Shown: positions 1-7,239, counted from the stretch's first letter. The stretch is DNA of 7,900 bases from Clostridiaceae bacterium (GCA_028697435.1 JAQVFD010000085.1:1-7900), one strand, 5' to 3'. Program-made: numbers and translations. Notes: generated by a model from the letters alone, not told the origin.

Positions 1-1459
1 CTCTGATAAAGTAAGGCTTTGCACTGCAATCCTTAAGACTGTCATCAACCTCTACAGTTGTTACTTCATAAAAGCCGCGGGAGTTAATAAATGCCATAAA
101 CTCAATATATTCAAATCTGCTCTGCTGCTCTTTAAGGTATTTTTCAATGGAATTCTTATCAGACCCAAATATATTTCCCTTGCCGGTTATTTCCTTTACC
201 AATTCCTGAGTTTTTCTAATTTTCTCTTTTATTGAATCGTTAAGCTGAAAACCCTTCATAAAGTTTGCCACAATGCCATCGGATTCTTCCAGCCTTTCCT
301 TTAATTGAAGGATGTTTCCATGGACTGTCTCAATGGTAGCCAGTTGTTCCTGGGTTGATGCTCCGATTTCTTCTGATACTGCAGCATTTTGCTGCGTCAA
401 ATCATTAATCATTTCAATTTGCTTTTCAATGCTACCAATACTCGTAAGCTGTGTTTTTGTAAGTGTTGTTATCTTCTCTGCCGCCTGCATGTTGCTAATA
501 AGTGTATCGTTTATTATATTGGACTTACTCAATACCTCTGTTGAATATACCAGATTCTCTTCTATGGCATCTGCCTCATCCTTTATGTTGAGCGCCAATT
601 CGCTTATTTGGTCGGTAATTCCGTCGATCAGTTGCTTGATTTCTTTTGCTGAATGAGAAGAGTCATCCGCAAGCTTCCCTACTTCTCCTGCTACTACCGC
701 AAATCCCCTGCCTGCATCCCCTGCCCTGGCCGCTTCTATTGCCGCATTCAGCGCCAGAAGCTGTGTCTGTGATGCAATACCCTCAACAGCTTCTGTTATT
801 GTATCTATTGCCCGAAGCTTTCCGTCCAAGCTGTCCAGAGCCTGAAGCACCTTAGTATTGTATCCCTTGGATTCTTCTATTTTAAGCTTAATGTTCTCAA
901 ACTTCCTGAAGCTGTCCCCAATAATATCTTTTGTTTCCTTCGCAACCTTAAGACTTGTCTCTGCATTCTCATTTATGCCCTCGGCATCTTTTGCGAAGTT
1001 TTGCACCATATCCATCATGTTATGAGTATATGAAGCCTGCTTACTTACCGACTCTGCAACATTCTGTATCGTTGAGGCTATCTCACCGGATGAATATTTA
1101 ATCGCCTCCGCCTGCTTCTCCACCTCATGGGCATCTTTCATTACCTTCTTTGATACGACTCCAAAGGAAGCGATGAGAGCTCTGACCTTGTATATAAAAT
1201 CATTTATTTTTGATGATATGCCGTCGAACATACCAATCCCTGTCTTCCTGACATTTTTATTCAATTGACCTTTACTAATTAACTCGATATTATTTCCTAT
1301 CATTGCTGCTACGCTTTTATACCGTGTTATAAACATAATTCCGGAAGATACAATCAAAATCAGCAGTACAATAACGGCCAATTCATTACTGCGCAGCATG
1401 AATAAGGCTCCTCCAAGGATAACATTAATAAGTATATAGCCGGTTAACAAGCCGAGCAT
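1..1459 (-). CDS. Methyl-accepting chemotaxis protein, partial (3' end beyond the left edge)
   Basis: This is a chemoreceptor-type signalling protein; 486 codons are visible and no stop is reached. The start ATG (1459-1457) follows a strong GGGGGGA Shine-Dalgarno site with 7 nt spacing. Residues 1-21 and about 26-45 are two hydrophobic helices joined by a short RSNE loop, so there is essentially no extracellular ligand domain. A HAMP-like region follows at about 46-95, then a long coiled coil. The conserved hairpin tip lies at about residues 228-260 (LALNAAIEAARAGDAGRGFA, then VVAGEV..LA), which is the CheA/CheW-contacting part of the family. After the descending coiled coil, residues 449-486 change character (FINSRGFYEVTT... 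SAKPYFIR) and resemble the strand and RPYF-like segment of Cache/PDC sensor domains, placed here on the cytoplasmic C-terminal side. The family call is certain. The signal sensed is unknown and the C-terminal domain call is tentative. Confidence 0.95.
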   Translation of the reverse strand, partial: MLGLLTGYILINVILGGALFMLRSNELAVIVLLILIVSSGIMFITRYKSVAAMIGNNIELISKGQLNKNVRKTGIGMFDGISSKINDFIYKVRALIASFGVVSKKVMKDAHEVEKQAEAIKYSSGEIASTIQNVAESVSKQASYTHNMMDMVQNFAKDAEGINENAETSLKVAKETKDIIGDSFRKFENIKLKIEESKGYNTKVLQALDSLDGKLRAIDTITEAVEGIASQTQLLALNAAIEAARAGDAGRGFAVVAGEVGKLADDSSHSAKEIKQLIDGITDQISELALNIKDEADAIEENLVYSTEVLSKSNIINDTLISNMQAAEKITTLTKTQLTSIGSIEKQIEMINDLTQQNAAVSEEIGASTQEQLATIETVHGNILQLKERLEESDGIVANFMKGFQLNDSIKEKIRKTQELVKEITGKGNIFGSDKNSIEKYLKEQQSRFEYIEFMAFINSRGFYEVTTVEVDDSLKDCSAKPYFIR

Positions 1460-1480
1460 AAATCAGTCCCCCCTTTTCCT

Positions 1481-1496
1481 GAATTTCTTAAAATTC
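1481..1496. repeat. 16-bp AT-rich palindrome before the chemoreceptor ribosome binding site
   Basis: GAATTT-CTTA-AAATTC forms a perfect 6-bp inverted repeat with a 4-base loop. It lies in the leader of the chemoreceptor gene, just upstream of its G-rich Shine-Dalgarno site. It could be an operator or a weak hairpin, but an AT-rich palindrome of this size can also occur by chance. Confidence 0.3.
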
Positions 1497-1530
1497 GACT
1501 CAACGAAAGCGGTTCTATTCAATTAATCTA

Positions 1531-1559
1531 ATAGTATTACAAACTGTTGGAATAATCAA
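1531..1559 (-). promoter_or_regulatory. Putative sigma-A-type promoter of the chemoreceptor gene
   Basis: On the minus strand a TTGATT -35 element (1559-1554) is followed by a 17-base spacer and a TACTAT -10 element (1536-1531). Each hexamer matches the consensus at 4 of 6 positions. The predicted start near 1524 gives a leader of about 65 nt. The site lies after the leuS terminator, so the chemoreceptor is probably its own transcription unit. No clear motility-sigma (SigD) promoter was seen. Confidence 0.4.
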
Positions 1560-1562
1560 TCA

Positions 1563-1581
1563 ATTCTTACACATTCCTACA
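1563..1581 (-). repeat. Pair of TGTARGAAT direct repeats upstream of the -35 element
   Basis: On the minus strand TGTAGGAAT (1581-1573) and TGTAAGAAT (1571-1563) repeat with a 10-bp period, about one helical turn, and end 4 bp before the proposed -35 element. Spacing like this is typical of sites for activators of the response-regulator type, but no regulator is identified and the regulatory role is inferred. Confidence 0.3.
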
Positions 1582-1604
1582 TTTTTTTCATAAAATATCC
1601 TTAT

Positions 1605-1649
1605 GGTTAAAGGGCATACAACCAGCTCTGTAACGCTGTATTGTATGCC
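1605..1649 (-). terminator. Hairpin terminator after leuS
   Basis: Twenty bases past the leuS stop, GGCATACAA (1649-1641) and TTGTATGCC (1621-1613) form a perfect 9-bp stem. An inner CAGC/GCTG pairing extends it. The following tract (CTTTAACC) is only weakly U-rich, so the hairpin is clear but termination efficiency may be modest. Confidence 0.55.
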
Positions 1650-1669
1650 TTAATTATGAGATCAGTATA

Positions 1670-4114
1670 TTATTTTATTACTATATTCACAAGCCTGTTC
1701 TTTACTACTATTACTCTTACTATTTGTTTACCTGCAATGAGATCTACAGTTTCCGGACTTGCCATAGCCATATCCTCAATTTCTTTTTCCGAAGCAGCTG
1801 AAGGTACTTCTATCCTGCCTTTGACTTTACCGTTAATCTGTATAGCCAGCTCTATGTTATCCCTTACAAGGGCGCTTTCATCCCATACAGGCCATTTTTG
1901 GCTGAATATCGAGTATTCATATCCGAGCTGCTCCCACATCTCTTCTGCGAAGTGAGGTGCAAAAGGAGCCAGAAGCTTCAGAAGGTCTGCCAGAACCTCT
2001 TCAAAGTATGGTATATTTTTATTCTCAACTTCCTGGTCATATTTGTACAGTGCATTCAAAAGTTCCATCATCTTAGCTATAGAGGTGTTGAACTGGAATA
2101 TCTCCGAGTCTTTTGTAACGCCCTTTATTGCCATATGCCTGACATAATTAAGTTCCTTCTCATCCTGCGCCACATCACTCTTACTTTTTTGTCCTCTCAG
2201 TTCAGCTACCCTCTCAACCATTCTTTCAGCTCTCCCAAAGAACCTGATAATTGCTTTTATCCCATCATCGTTCCAGGGTCCCCCCTCAATATAATTGAAG
2301 CCAAAGCAAAGTTAGGTCCTGAATACATCGGATCCGGATTCATTTATATATTTATCCGGTGAAACGACATTGCCCCTGGACTTGCTCATCTTCTCACCGT
2401 CAGAACCAAGTATGACTCCCTGGTGAACCAATGACAGGAAGGGTTCGTCGAACTTCAGATAACCCATATCCCGTAGTGCTTTTGTAATGAATCTTGCGTA
2501 AAGCAGATGCATTGCAGCATGCTCAACTCCACCAACATACTTTTCCACCGGCAGCAATTTGTCAATCCATTCCTTGTCAAAGGGCTCCTTGGTGTTCTTA
2601 TTGTCAGCATACCTCAGATAATACCATGAGGAGCATACAAAAGTATCAAGAGTATCAGGATCCCTCAGTGCGGGCTTTCCGCATTTTGGACATACTGTAT
2701 TCATAAACTTCTCGCTTTTCTTAAGAGGTGATTCTCCATCAGGGGTAAACTCCACATCATAGGGAAGCAGTACCGGCAAGTCTTCTTCCGGTACAGGCAC
2801 TACTCCGCATTGCTCACAGTGTATTATTGGTATGGGAGTACCCCAATACCTCTGTCTCGATACCAGCCAATCCCTTAGCCTGTAGTTTATCTTAAGCTCT
2901 CCCCGGTCATTTTTGGCAAGCTCTTCAGTGATTTTCATCAATGCTTCTTCTGACGTCATACCGTCAAATTTGCCGCTGTTAACAAGCACCCCATATTCTG
3001 TGAAGGGCAGATTGTCATCAATATCACCCACCCCTTTGATAACTCTTGGAATAGGCAACCTGAACTTTTCTGCAAACTCAAAGTCCCTTTCGTCATGAGC
3101 AGGAACACCCATTACACAACCGGTGCCATAGGTGGCAAGAACATAATCTGCTATCCATATTGGCACCTTTTCACCTGTTATAGGATGAACTGCATATGCC
3201 CCTGTAAAAACCCCAGTTTTTTCTCTGGTAGTTGAAAGCCTGTCTATTTCACTTGCTTTTCTGGCATAGTCTTTGTATGCTTCTACGGCTTCCTTCTGTT
3301 CAGGAGTTGTAATAGTATCTACCAGCTCCTGCTCAGGGGCGAGTACCACATAAGTTACTCCCATCAATGTATCGGTTCTTGTAGTAAATGTATAAAAATA
3401 AAGTTCTTTACCATCGACCTTAAACTTAATCTCCGAACCTTCAGACCTTCCTATCCAGTTCCTCTGTATTCTCTTAGTCTTCTCCGGCCAATCAATTACA
3501 TCAAGCTTATCCAGAAGTTCCTGGGCATAAGCCGTAATATTGAAGAACCATTGAGTCAGGTTTCTCCTGATTACTTCAGTTTCACATCTCTCGCAATGGC
3601 CTTCCAGCACCTGTTCATTTGCCAGTACGGTATTGCACTTCGGACACCAATTCACCGGTGCTTCCTTCCTGTATGCAAGTCCGTTTTCGTACAGTTTCAG
3701 GAACAACCATTGATTCCACTTATAATATGAGGGGTCACAGGTTACTACCTCGTAATCCCAGTCAAAGGTTGCCCCCATTTCTCTGAGCTGTGCCTCCATT
3801 GTTGCAATATTACTCTTTGTTGAGTCCCAGGGATGTATTCCGGTTTTTATCGCATAGTTTTCGGCAGGAAGTCCAAAAGCGTCAAAGCCCATGGGATGAA
3901 ATACCTCATAGCCCTGCATCCTCTTGATACGCGACCAGGAATCGGTAGGACCGTAATTATACCAATGTCCAACATGAAGATTTGCCCCTGAGGGATATGA
4001 GAACATCTCCAAACAATATAGCTTTTTATCTGCGTTTTTCGGGTTGAACTTGTAGAGTCCGGTTTCTTCCCATCTTCTCTGCCATTTCCTATCAGTTTCT
4101 TTTGAATACGGCAT
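1670..4114 (-). CDS. leuS: Leucyl-tRNA synthetase, interrupted by one in-frame TAA at codon 601
   Basis: LeuRS (class I) charges tRNA-Leu with leucine in the cytoplasm. The start ATG (4114-4112) sits 8 nt after AAAGGAG; a GTG three codons upstream overlaps that site and is unlikely. The total length of 814 codon positions is normal for bacterial LeuRS. Visible in order: HVGH at 47-50 (HIGH signature); a zinc ribbon with CPKC and CERC; the CP1 editing domain (TTRTDTLMGVTY, later GVPAHDERDFEFA); a second zinc-type module (CEQC, CPKC); CSSWYYLRY; and KMSKS at about 575-579. Codon 601 (2314-2312) is TAA where homologues have Tyr in VFRxYL. The same frame resumes at once with LCFGFNYIEGGPWNDDGIKA and continues through the anticodon-binding and C-terminal domains to NRLVNIVIK and a normal TAA. 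The first in-frame ATG after the stop is at 2221, and the piece from there is 183 residues. A T-box leader precedes the gene. Identity is certain; whether a full-length protein is made is unknown. Confidence 0.93.
2312..2314 (-). other. leuS: In-frame stop codon (TAA) inside leuS
   Basis: On the minus strand the codons read GTA TTC AGG ACC TAA CTT TGC TTT GGC. One substitution from TAT or TAC explains the stop, and the protein similarity continues in the same frame. The residues before it hold the catalytic and editing modules; those after it hold the tRNA anticodon-binding and C-terminal domains. TAA also ends the intact genes in this window, so reassignment of this codon is not supported. 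Confidence 0.9.
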
Positions 4115-4136
4115 CTTTAACACTCCTTTCTAATAA

Positions 4137-4410
4137 ATAAAAAACTTCATCTCAATCAGAGACGAAGTATATTCGCGGTACCACTCTTTTTGATTTACGG
4201 CATACCATGCCTATAAATCCTCTTTTTCGATGGCGTACTAATACCATCTATCCTTTTAACGGAGGAAATCCGGCTTGCCTTACTGTCACTTCGGGCAGCT
4301 GCTCCCGGGCGAGTTCCAAGGACTAAAACTACCGGTTCCCACCTACTCCGGCTCTCTTAAAGTTGTCCATCCTTCTACTATTCCCATTCTTTGCATATCT
4401 CAATATTTAT
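4137..4410 (-). promoter_or_regulatory. T-box riboswitch, tRNA-Leu responsive, controlling leuS
   Basis: This leader RNA senses uncharged tRNA-Leu and allows readthrough into leuS under leucine starvation. Stem I features are visible on the minus strand: the AGAGAG motif and GGTGGGAA segment (around 4357-4331), then GAA-CTC-GCC with the specifier CTC at 4313-4311, a leucine codon. The T-box core AGAGTGGTACCGCG is at 4187-4174. Its TGGT matches the ACCA end expected for tRNA-Leu with discriminator A. The terminator hairpin follows directly. The position before leuS and the Leu specifier agree, so the assignment is strong. The exact 5' end is inferred from the promoter. Confidence 0.92.
4138..4168 (-). 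terminator. T-box attenuator (rho-independent terminator) in the leuS leader
   Basis: ACTTCGTCTC (4168-4159) pairs with GAGATGAAGT (4153-4144) over 10 bp with one G-U pair and a 5-base loop, followed by a run of T. This is the terminator of the T-box. The antiterminator formed around the TGGT bulge would compete with it when uncharged tRNA-Leu is bound. Confidence 0.85.
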
Positions 4411-4415
4411 GAATT

Positions 4416-4444
4416 ATGTTAGCATGTTTTAATGCCTGTGTCAA
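4416..4444 (-). promoter_or_regulatory. Sigma-A promoter of the leuS T-box transcript
   Basis: On the minus strand a perfect TTGACA -35 element (4444-4439) is separated by 17 bases from a TAACAT -10 element (4421-4416). A TGC immediately before the latter makes it an extended -10. Transcription would begin near 4410-4408, just before the T-box Stem I. Confidence 0.7.
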
Positions 4445-4455
4445 GGTTTTTTGGC

Positions 4456-4483
4456 ACGGGGTACGGGGCGCGGGGTTCGAGGT
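4456..4483 (+). repeat. Four tandem ACGGGGT-like heptamers (left arm)
   Basis: Four 7-base units follow one another: ACGGGGT, ACGGGGC, GCGGGGT and TCGAGGT. They are G-rich on the plus strand, end a few bases before the leuS -35 region, and stand out in GC from the AT-rich surroundings. A G-strand counterpart on the other strand lies at 4567-4600. Confidence 0.7.
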
Positions 4484-4491
4484 GCATCAGG

Positions 4492-4538
4492 GTATTCCTT
4501 TGAAGCATTTTTGCACATGTGTTTAGTATTCCTTTGAA
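4492..4538 (+). repeat. 13-bp direct repeat GTATTCCTTTGAA, two copies
   Basis: Identical copies lie at 4492-4504 and 4526-4538, 34 bp apart start to start, between the two GC-rich arms. No coding potential is evident here. Function is unknown; they may be part of the same intergenic repeat element. Confidence 0.6.
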
Positions 4539-4566
4539 TTACTATCTTTATTCTGTTATCCAAATC

Positions 4567-4600
4567 CCCGTAACCCCGTGACCCCGCAACCTCGTAACCT
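4567..4600 (-). repeat. Four tandem GTTACGGG-like octamers (right arm)
   Basis: Read on the minus strand the units are GTTACGAG, GTTGCGGG, GTCACGGG and GTTACGGG, beginning 4 bases after the radical SAM gene stop. The arm is G-rich on the strand opposite to the left arm at 4456-4483, and the two share CACGGGGT(T)ACGGGG with one gap. The arrangement is an imperfect inverted pair about 110 bp apart. It lacks the U-tract of a terminator in the direction of transcription. Confidence 0.7.
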
Positions 4601-4603
4601 ATT

Positions 4604-5557
4604 TTATATAAACATATTCAGTATATCACTATTTGGTGCATATTTCTTGCCCTGCCAGGTGTTCCTGTCCATCATCAAGTGTTCTATGGCATTTATAACT
4701 TCGAACTTTTTCAGGCTCCATTTGGGGCCGATAAGTGTATCCCTTGGTCCGTCACCGGTTATCCTATGTATAACCATGCTCTCGGGAATTCTTTCTATAC
4801 AATCAACTACCGCCTCTATGTAATCTTCCTTGGTCATCAGCTGAAATTCTTCACGTTCATACATTTCTGCAAGCTTAGTATCCTTCAGAAGGTGAAGCAG
4901 GTGCAGCTTTATGCCCTGAGTTCCCGTGTTTGATATAAAGTCAACAGTCTGAAGCATATCCTGCTTGTTCTCTCCCGGCAATCCAAGTATCTGGTGGGTA
5001 ACAACCTCTATATTCCGCTTCTTAAGTTCTTTTACTGAAGCTATGTATGTATCCAGATCATATCCTCTGTTAATAAGCCGTGCTGTCCTTTCATGGATTG
5101 TCTGCAACCCTAACTCCACCCAAAGGAAAGTTCTTTTATTGATTTCCGAAAGCAAGTCCAATACATCTGCAGGCAGACAGTCCGGTCTGGTTGCAATGGC
5201 AATGCCTATTACATCCTCCATATTAAGTACAGTGAAATATTTCTCCCTTAACACGCCTGCTTCTGCATAAGTATTGGTATACGCCTGAAAGTACGCAATA
5301 TACCTGCCGGACTTCCATTTCCTGTTCATCATTCTCTTGACTTCATGGAACTGTTCTGCAATATTCTCGGAAGTCCCTGCAAAATCTCCCGATCCCCTTG
5401 GACTGCAAAAAATACAACCTCCTGAAGACACTTTCCCGTCTCTATTGGGGCATGTAAAACCGGCATCCAATGATATTTTGAATACCTTTTCCCCAAACCT
5501 CTCTCTGAGAAAGTGATTCAAGGTATGATATCTCTTATTATCCCACGTTTTGCTCAT
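4604..5557 (-). CDS. ytqA: YtqA/YhcC-type radical SAM protein (TIGR01212 family)
   Basis: This is a radical SAM enzyme of 317 residues, the normal family length. The 4Fe-4S-binding cysteines are C36, C48 and C51, in FTCPNRDGKVSSGGCIFC, which is the family's characteristic spaced variant of the radical SAM motif. Other family-like segments are GSGDFAG, IAYFQAYTNTYA, IGIATRPD-type sequence (IGIAIATRPDCL), LWVELGLQTIHERTARLINRG and HQILGLPGE. The ATG at 5557 follows AGGGTGA with suitable spacing. From memory, the Bacillus subtilis member YtqA has been proposed as MnmL, acting on the cmnm5 side chain of tRNA wobble uridine together with the methyltransferase YtqB/MnmM; I treat that as family knowledge, not as shown here. 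No ytqB-like gene follows in this window. Only 19 bp separate it from the upstream histidine kinase, so the two are probably cotranscribed. Confidence 0.92.
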   Translation of the reverse strand: MSKTWDNKRYHTLNHFLRERFGEKVFKISLDAGFTCPNRDGKVSSGGCIFCSPRGSGDFAGTSENIAEQFHEVKRMMNRKWKSGRYIAYFQAYTNTYAEAGVLREKYFTVLNMEDVIGIAIATRPDCLPADVLDLLSEINKRTFLWVELGLQTIHERTARLINRGYDLDTYIASVKELKKRNIEVVTHQILGLPGENKQDMLQTVDFISNTGTQGIKLHLLHLLKDTKLAEMYEREEFQLMTKEDYIEAVVDCIERIPESMVIHRITGDGPRDTLIGPKWSLKKFEVINAIEHLMMDRNTWQGKKYAPNSDILNMFI

Positions 5558-5576
5558 GATATCGTCACCCTATAGC

Positions 5577-7037
5577 TTAATAGATATCAGAAAATTCTAT
5601 GTTAATCCTGTCCTTAAAAATATTAGGTGTATCTTCGACTGTTGCCGCTATTTCATCTTCTTCCGACAACTTTAAGGGAAGCTTAACAACAAACTCGCTT
5701 CCCTCGCCATACTCACTTTGCACTTCTATTGTTCCCTCATGCATTTCTACAAGAGATTTTGCTAAATACAAACCTATTCCGCTCCCCTCGCACTTGCGGG
5801 TAAACGACTTGTCCACCTGCCTGAACCTTTGGAAAATTAATTTCTTCATTTCATCGGGTATACCTATGCCTGTATCCTTTACGGATATGTATGCATATTG
5901 GTCCTTTTCACATAATGATATACTTATCTTGCCCCCTATTTCCGTAAACTTTACTGCATTTGAAATAAGATTTAAGAGTACCCTTTCAATTTTATCAGCG
6001 TCACAGGCAATTATCAAGCTATCTTGATCAATGCTTAGATCAAGCTTTATTCCTTTTCTCTCTACGATTTTTTCGATGCCGGACACAATATCCTTCACAA
6101 TCTTTACAAGATCATTATTCTGAGCATATATCTCAACATAACCCGAATCAATCTCAGTTACAAATATTAAATTGTTAAGCGTCCTTAAAAGCCTGTAGCA
6201 GTTCCGTCTCATAATAGTAGTATATCTTTCCAGCTTATCTGATTTCGTTATATTATTTTCATTATTCAAGTTTAACTCAATAAGGTGAAGCGTTCCTATA
6301 ATTATATTAAGAGGAGTCTTAACCTCATGAGACATATTAGCAAAAATTTCAGTTTTGATTTTATCATATTCCAGAGCCTCCAGAATGAGTTTAATACTTT
6401 CATTGCTCTTTGCAAGCTCATACTCGGTGTTGACTTGTGCTGTCGTGTCCTTAAAGCTCCATACCCTTCCGATCAGGTTGCCCTTGTCCAACAAAGGGCA
6501 GAAATACACATTGATTATTCTTCCATCGAAAAGATAAATTAAATAATTATCTGTTGTGCAGGATTTACATGAAGAGTCCAACCAGGTATTAAAAATATCG
6601 AAATCCTTAATCTGGCTGCTGACAAAACATAAATAATCTCTTGCATCGCTAAAACTGCACGTATCAGAAGGAATATCCCACATTTTGAAAAACAGGTCAT
6701 TTATCTTTAGCACCTTATTATTAGTGTCAACTACCAGTATGCCATCTCCTGTCGCATTTATGATCCCCTCCAATATTTTTAGGTTGTTCGACAAGAATGT
6801 TTCTGCATCCCTTCTTCTGTCCATATTAAAAGATATCAATGCTGTAGCCGCAAGCAGCAGTATTAATGTAAATAGAGCCCCAGCTATCCGTAATATACCA
6901 TCATGTATCTGCTGCAGCTGATAAGTATTATCAGAAAGGAGCTTTGCACGCTCGATACCGTATAAATATAGGAATATATGAAGTGCAATAGTAATAAGAA
7001 TAAAAACTGCTGCACCAATAATCCATCTCTTTTTCAA
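5577..7037 (-). CDS. Membrane PAS-domain sensor histidine kinase, no adjacent response regulator
   Basis: This is a two-component sensor kinase of 486 residues from the proposed TTG start at 7037. That TTG has GGGAG 8 nt upstream and gives a typical start (KKRWIIGAAVF). An ATG at 7115 in the same frame would add 26 residues but has no ribosome site and lies beside the putative -10 element. TM1 is about residues 4-27, then a short external segment of about 20 residues, and TM2 about 48-71. A PAS domain follows at about 82-200 (GDGILVVDTNNKVLKIND; ends GRVWSFKDTT). HisKA carries the phosphoacceptor H237 in SHEVKTPLN. The ATPase domain has the N box (NLISNAVKF, N360), G1 (DTGIGIP, 388-394), the F box (FQRF) and G2 (GSGIGLYL, 418-425). 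All catalytic motifs are intact. The PAS region holds five cysteines (127, 137, 157, 160, 180), including CKSC. No response regulator is nearby; the ligand and partner are unknown. Confidence 0.93.
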   Translation of the reverse strand: MKKRWIIGAAVFILITIALHIFLYLYGIERAKLLSDNTYQLQQIHDGILRIAGALFTLILLLAATALISFNMDRRRDAETFLSNNLKILEGIINATGDGILVVDTNNKVLKINDLFFKMWDIPSDTCSFSDARDYLCFVSSQIKDFDIFNTWLDSSCKSCTTDNYLIYLFDGRIINVYFCPLLDKGNLIGRVWSFKDTTAQVNTEYELAKSNESIKLILEALEYDKIKTEIFANMSHEVKTPLNIIIGTLHLIELNLNNENNITKSDKLERYTTIMRRNCYRLLRTLNNLIFVTEIDSGYVEIYAQNNDLVKIVKDIVSGIEKIVERKGIKLDLSIDQDSLIIACDADKIERVLLNLISNAVKFTEIGGKISISLCEKDQYAYISVKDTGIGIPDEMKKLIFQRFRQVDKSFTRKCEGSGIGLYLAKSLVEMHEGTIEVQSEYGEGSEFVVKLPLKLSEEDEIAATVEDTPNIFKDRINIEFSDIY

Positions 7038-7125
7038 TCTCAACACTCCCAGATCAATTAATCGGATGAAAAATAAATATAAAAATATGTATATTTTTGT
7101 CGCCTGAAAAAGCACATTTGTTACT

Positions 7126-7154
7126 ATTATTTCATAACACTAAATTTATTTCAA
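7126..7154 (-). promoter_or_regulatory. Putative promoter of the histidine kinase-ytqA unit
   Basis: On the minus strand TTGAAA (7154-7149) and AATAAT (7131-7126) are separated by 17 bases and each match the consensus at 5 of 6 positions. The predicted start near 7119 gives an AT-rich leader of about 80 nt to the TTG start at 7037. The surrounding sequence is very AT-rich, which raises the chance of a random match. Confidence 0.4.
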
Positions 7155-7239
7155 TTAACTTCGTATTACAATATTTGACACAAATTTCAATTATCGAATT
7201 CAACTTATTACACCGTACTGCAACACTGTGCCCCTCTGT

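Noticed and set aside
312..855. Plus-strand open frames within the chemoreceptor region
   Set aside because: They are antisense to the conserved signalling hairpin and coiled coil and have repetitive Leu/Pro/Ser composition from reverse reading.
2312..2314. Reassigned genetic code with TAA as sense
   Set aside because: TAA serves as the terminal stop of leuS, ytqA, the kinase and the wall-binding protein in this same window.
2222..2320. Frameshift in leuS
   Set aside because: The distance between the internal stop and the downstream ATG frame is exactly 30 codons, and conserved residues follow the TAA directly in the same frame. It is a nonsense codon, not an indel, despite the run of six C at 2280-2285.
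1898..2362. Plus-strand open frame of 154 codons across the leuS stop region
   Set aside because: It is antisense to conserved LeuRS coding sequence, has no recognisable protein features, and is explained by codon bias on the opposite strand. It does not account for the TAA.
4456..4600. G-rich arms as a rho-independent terminator for ytqA
   Set aside because: In the minus-strand transcript the C-rich arm is followed by A residues, not U, and the two arms pair only in an imperfect register.
4456..4600. CRISPR array
   Set aside because: Units are 7-8 bases with no spacers, and no cas gene is present.
7095..7104. Spo0A box (TTTTGTCG) near the kinase promoter
   Set aside because: The core reads TGTCGCC and not TGTCGAA, and it is a single site in AT-rich DNA; too weak to call.
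7175..7205. Plus-strand promoter with TTGACA near 7176
   Set aside because: No acceptable -10 element at 16-18 bases, and no plus-strand gene follows.
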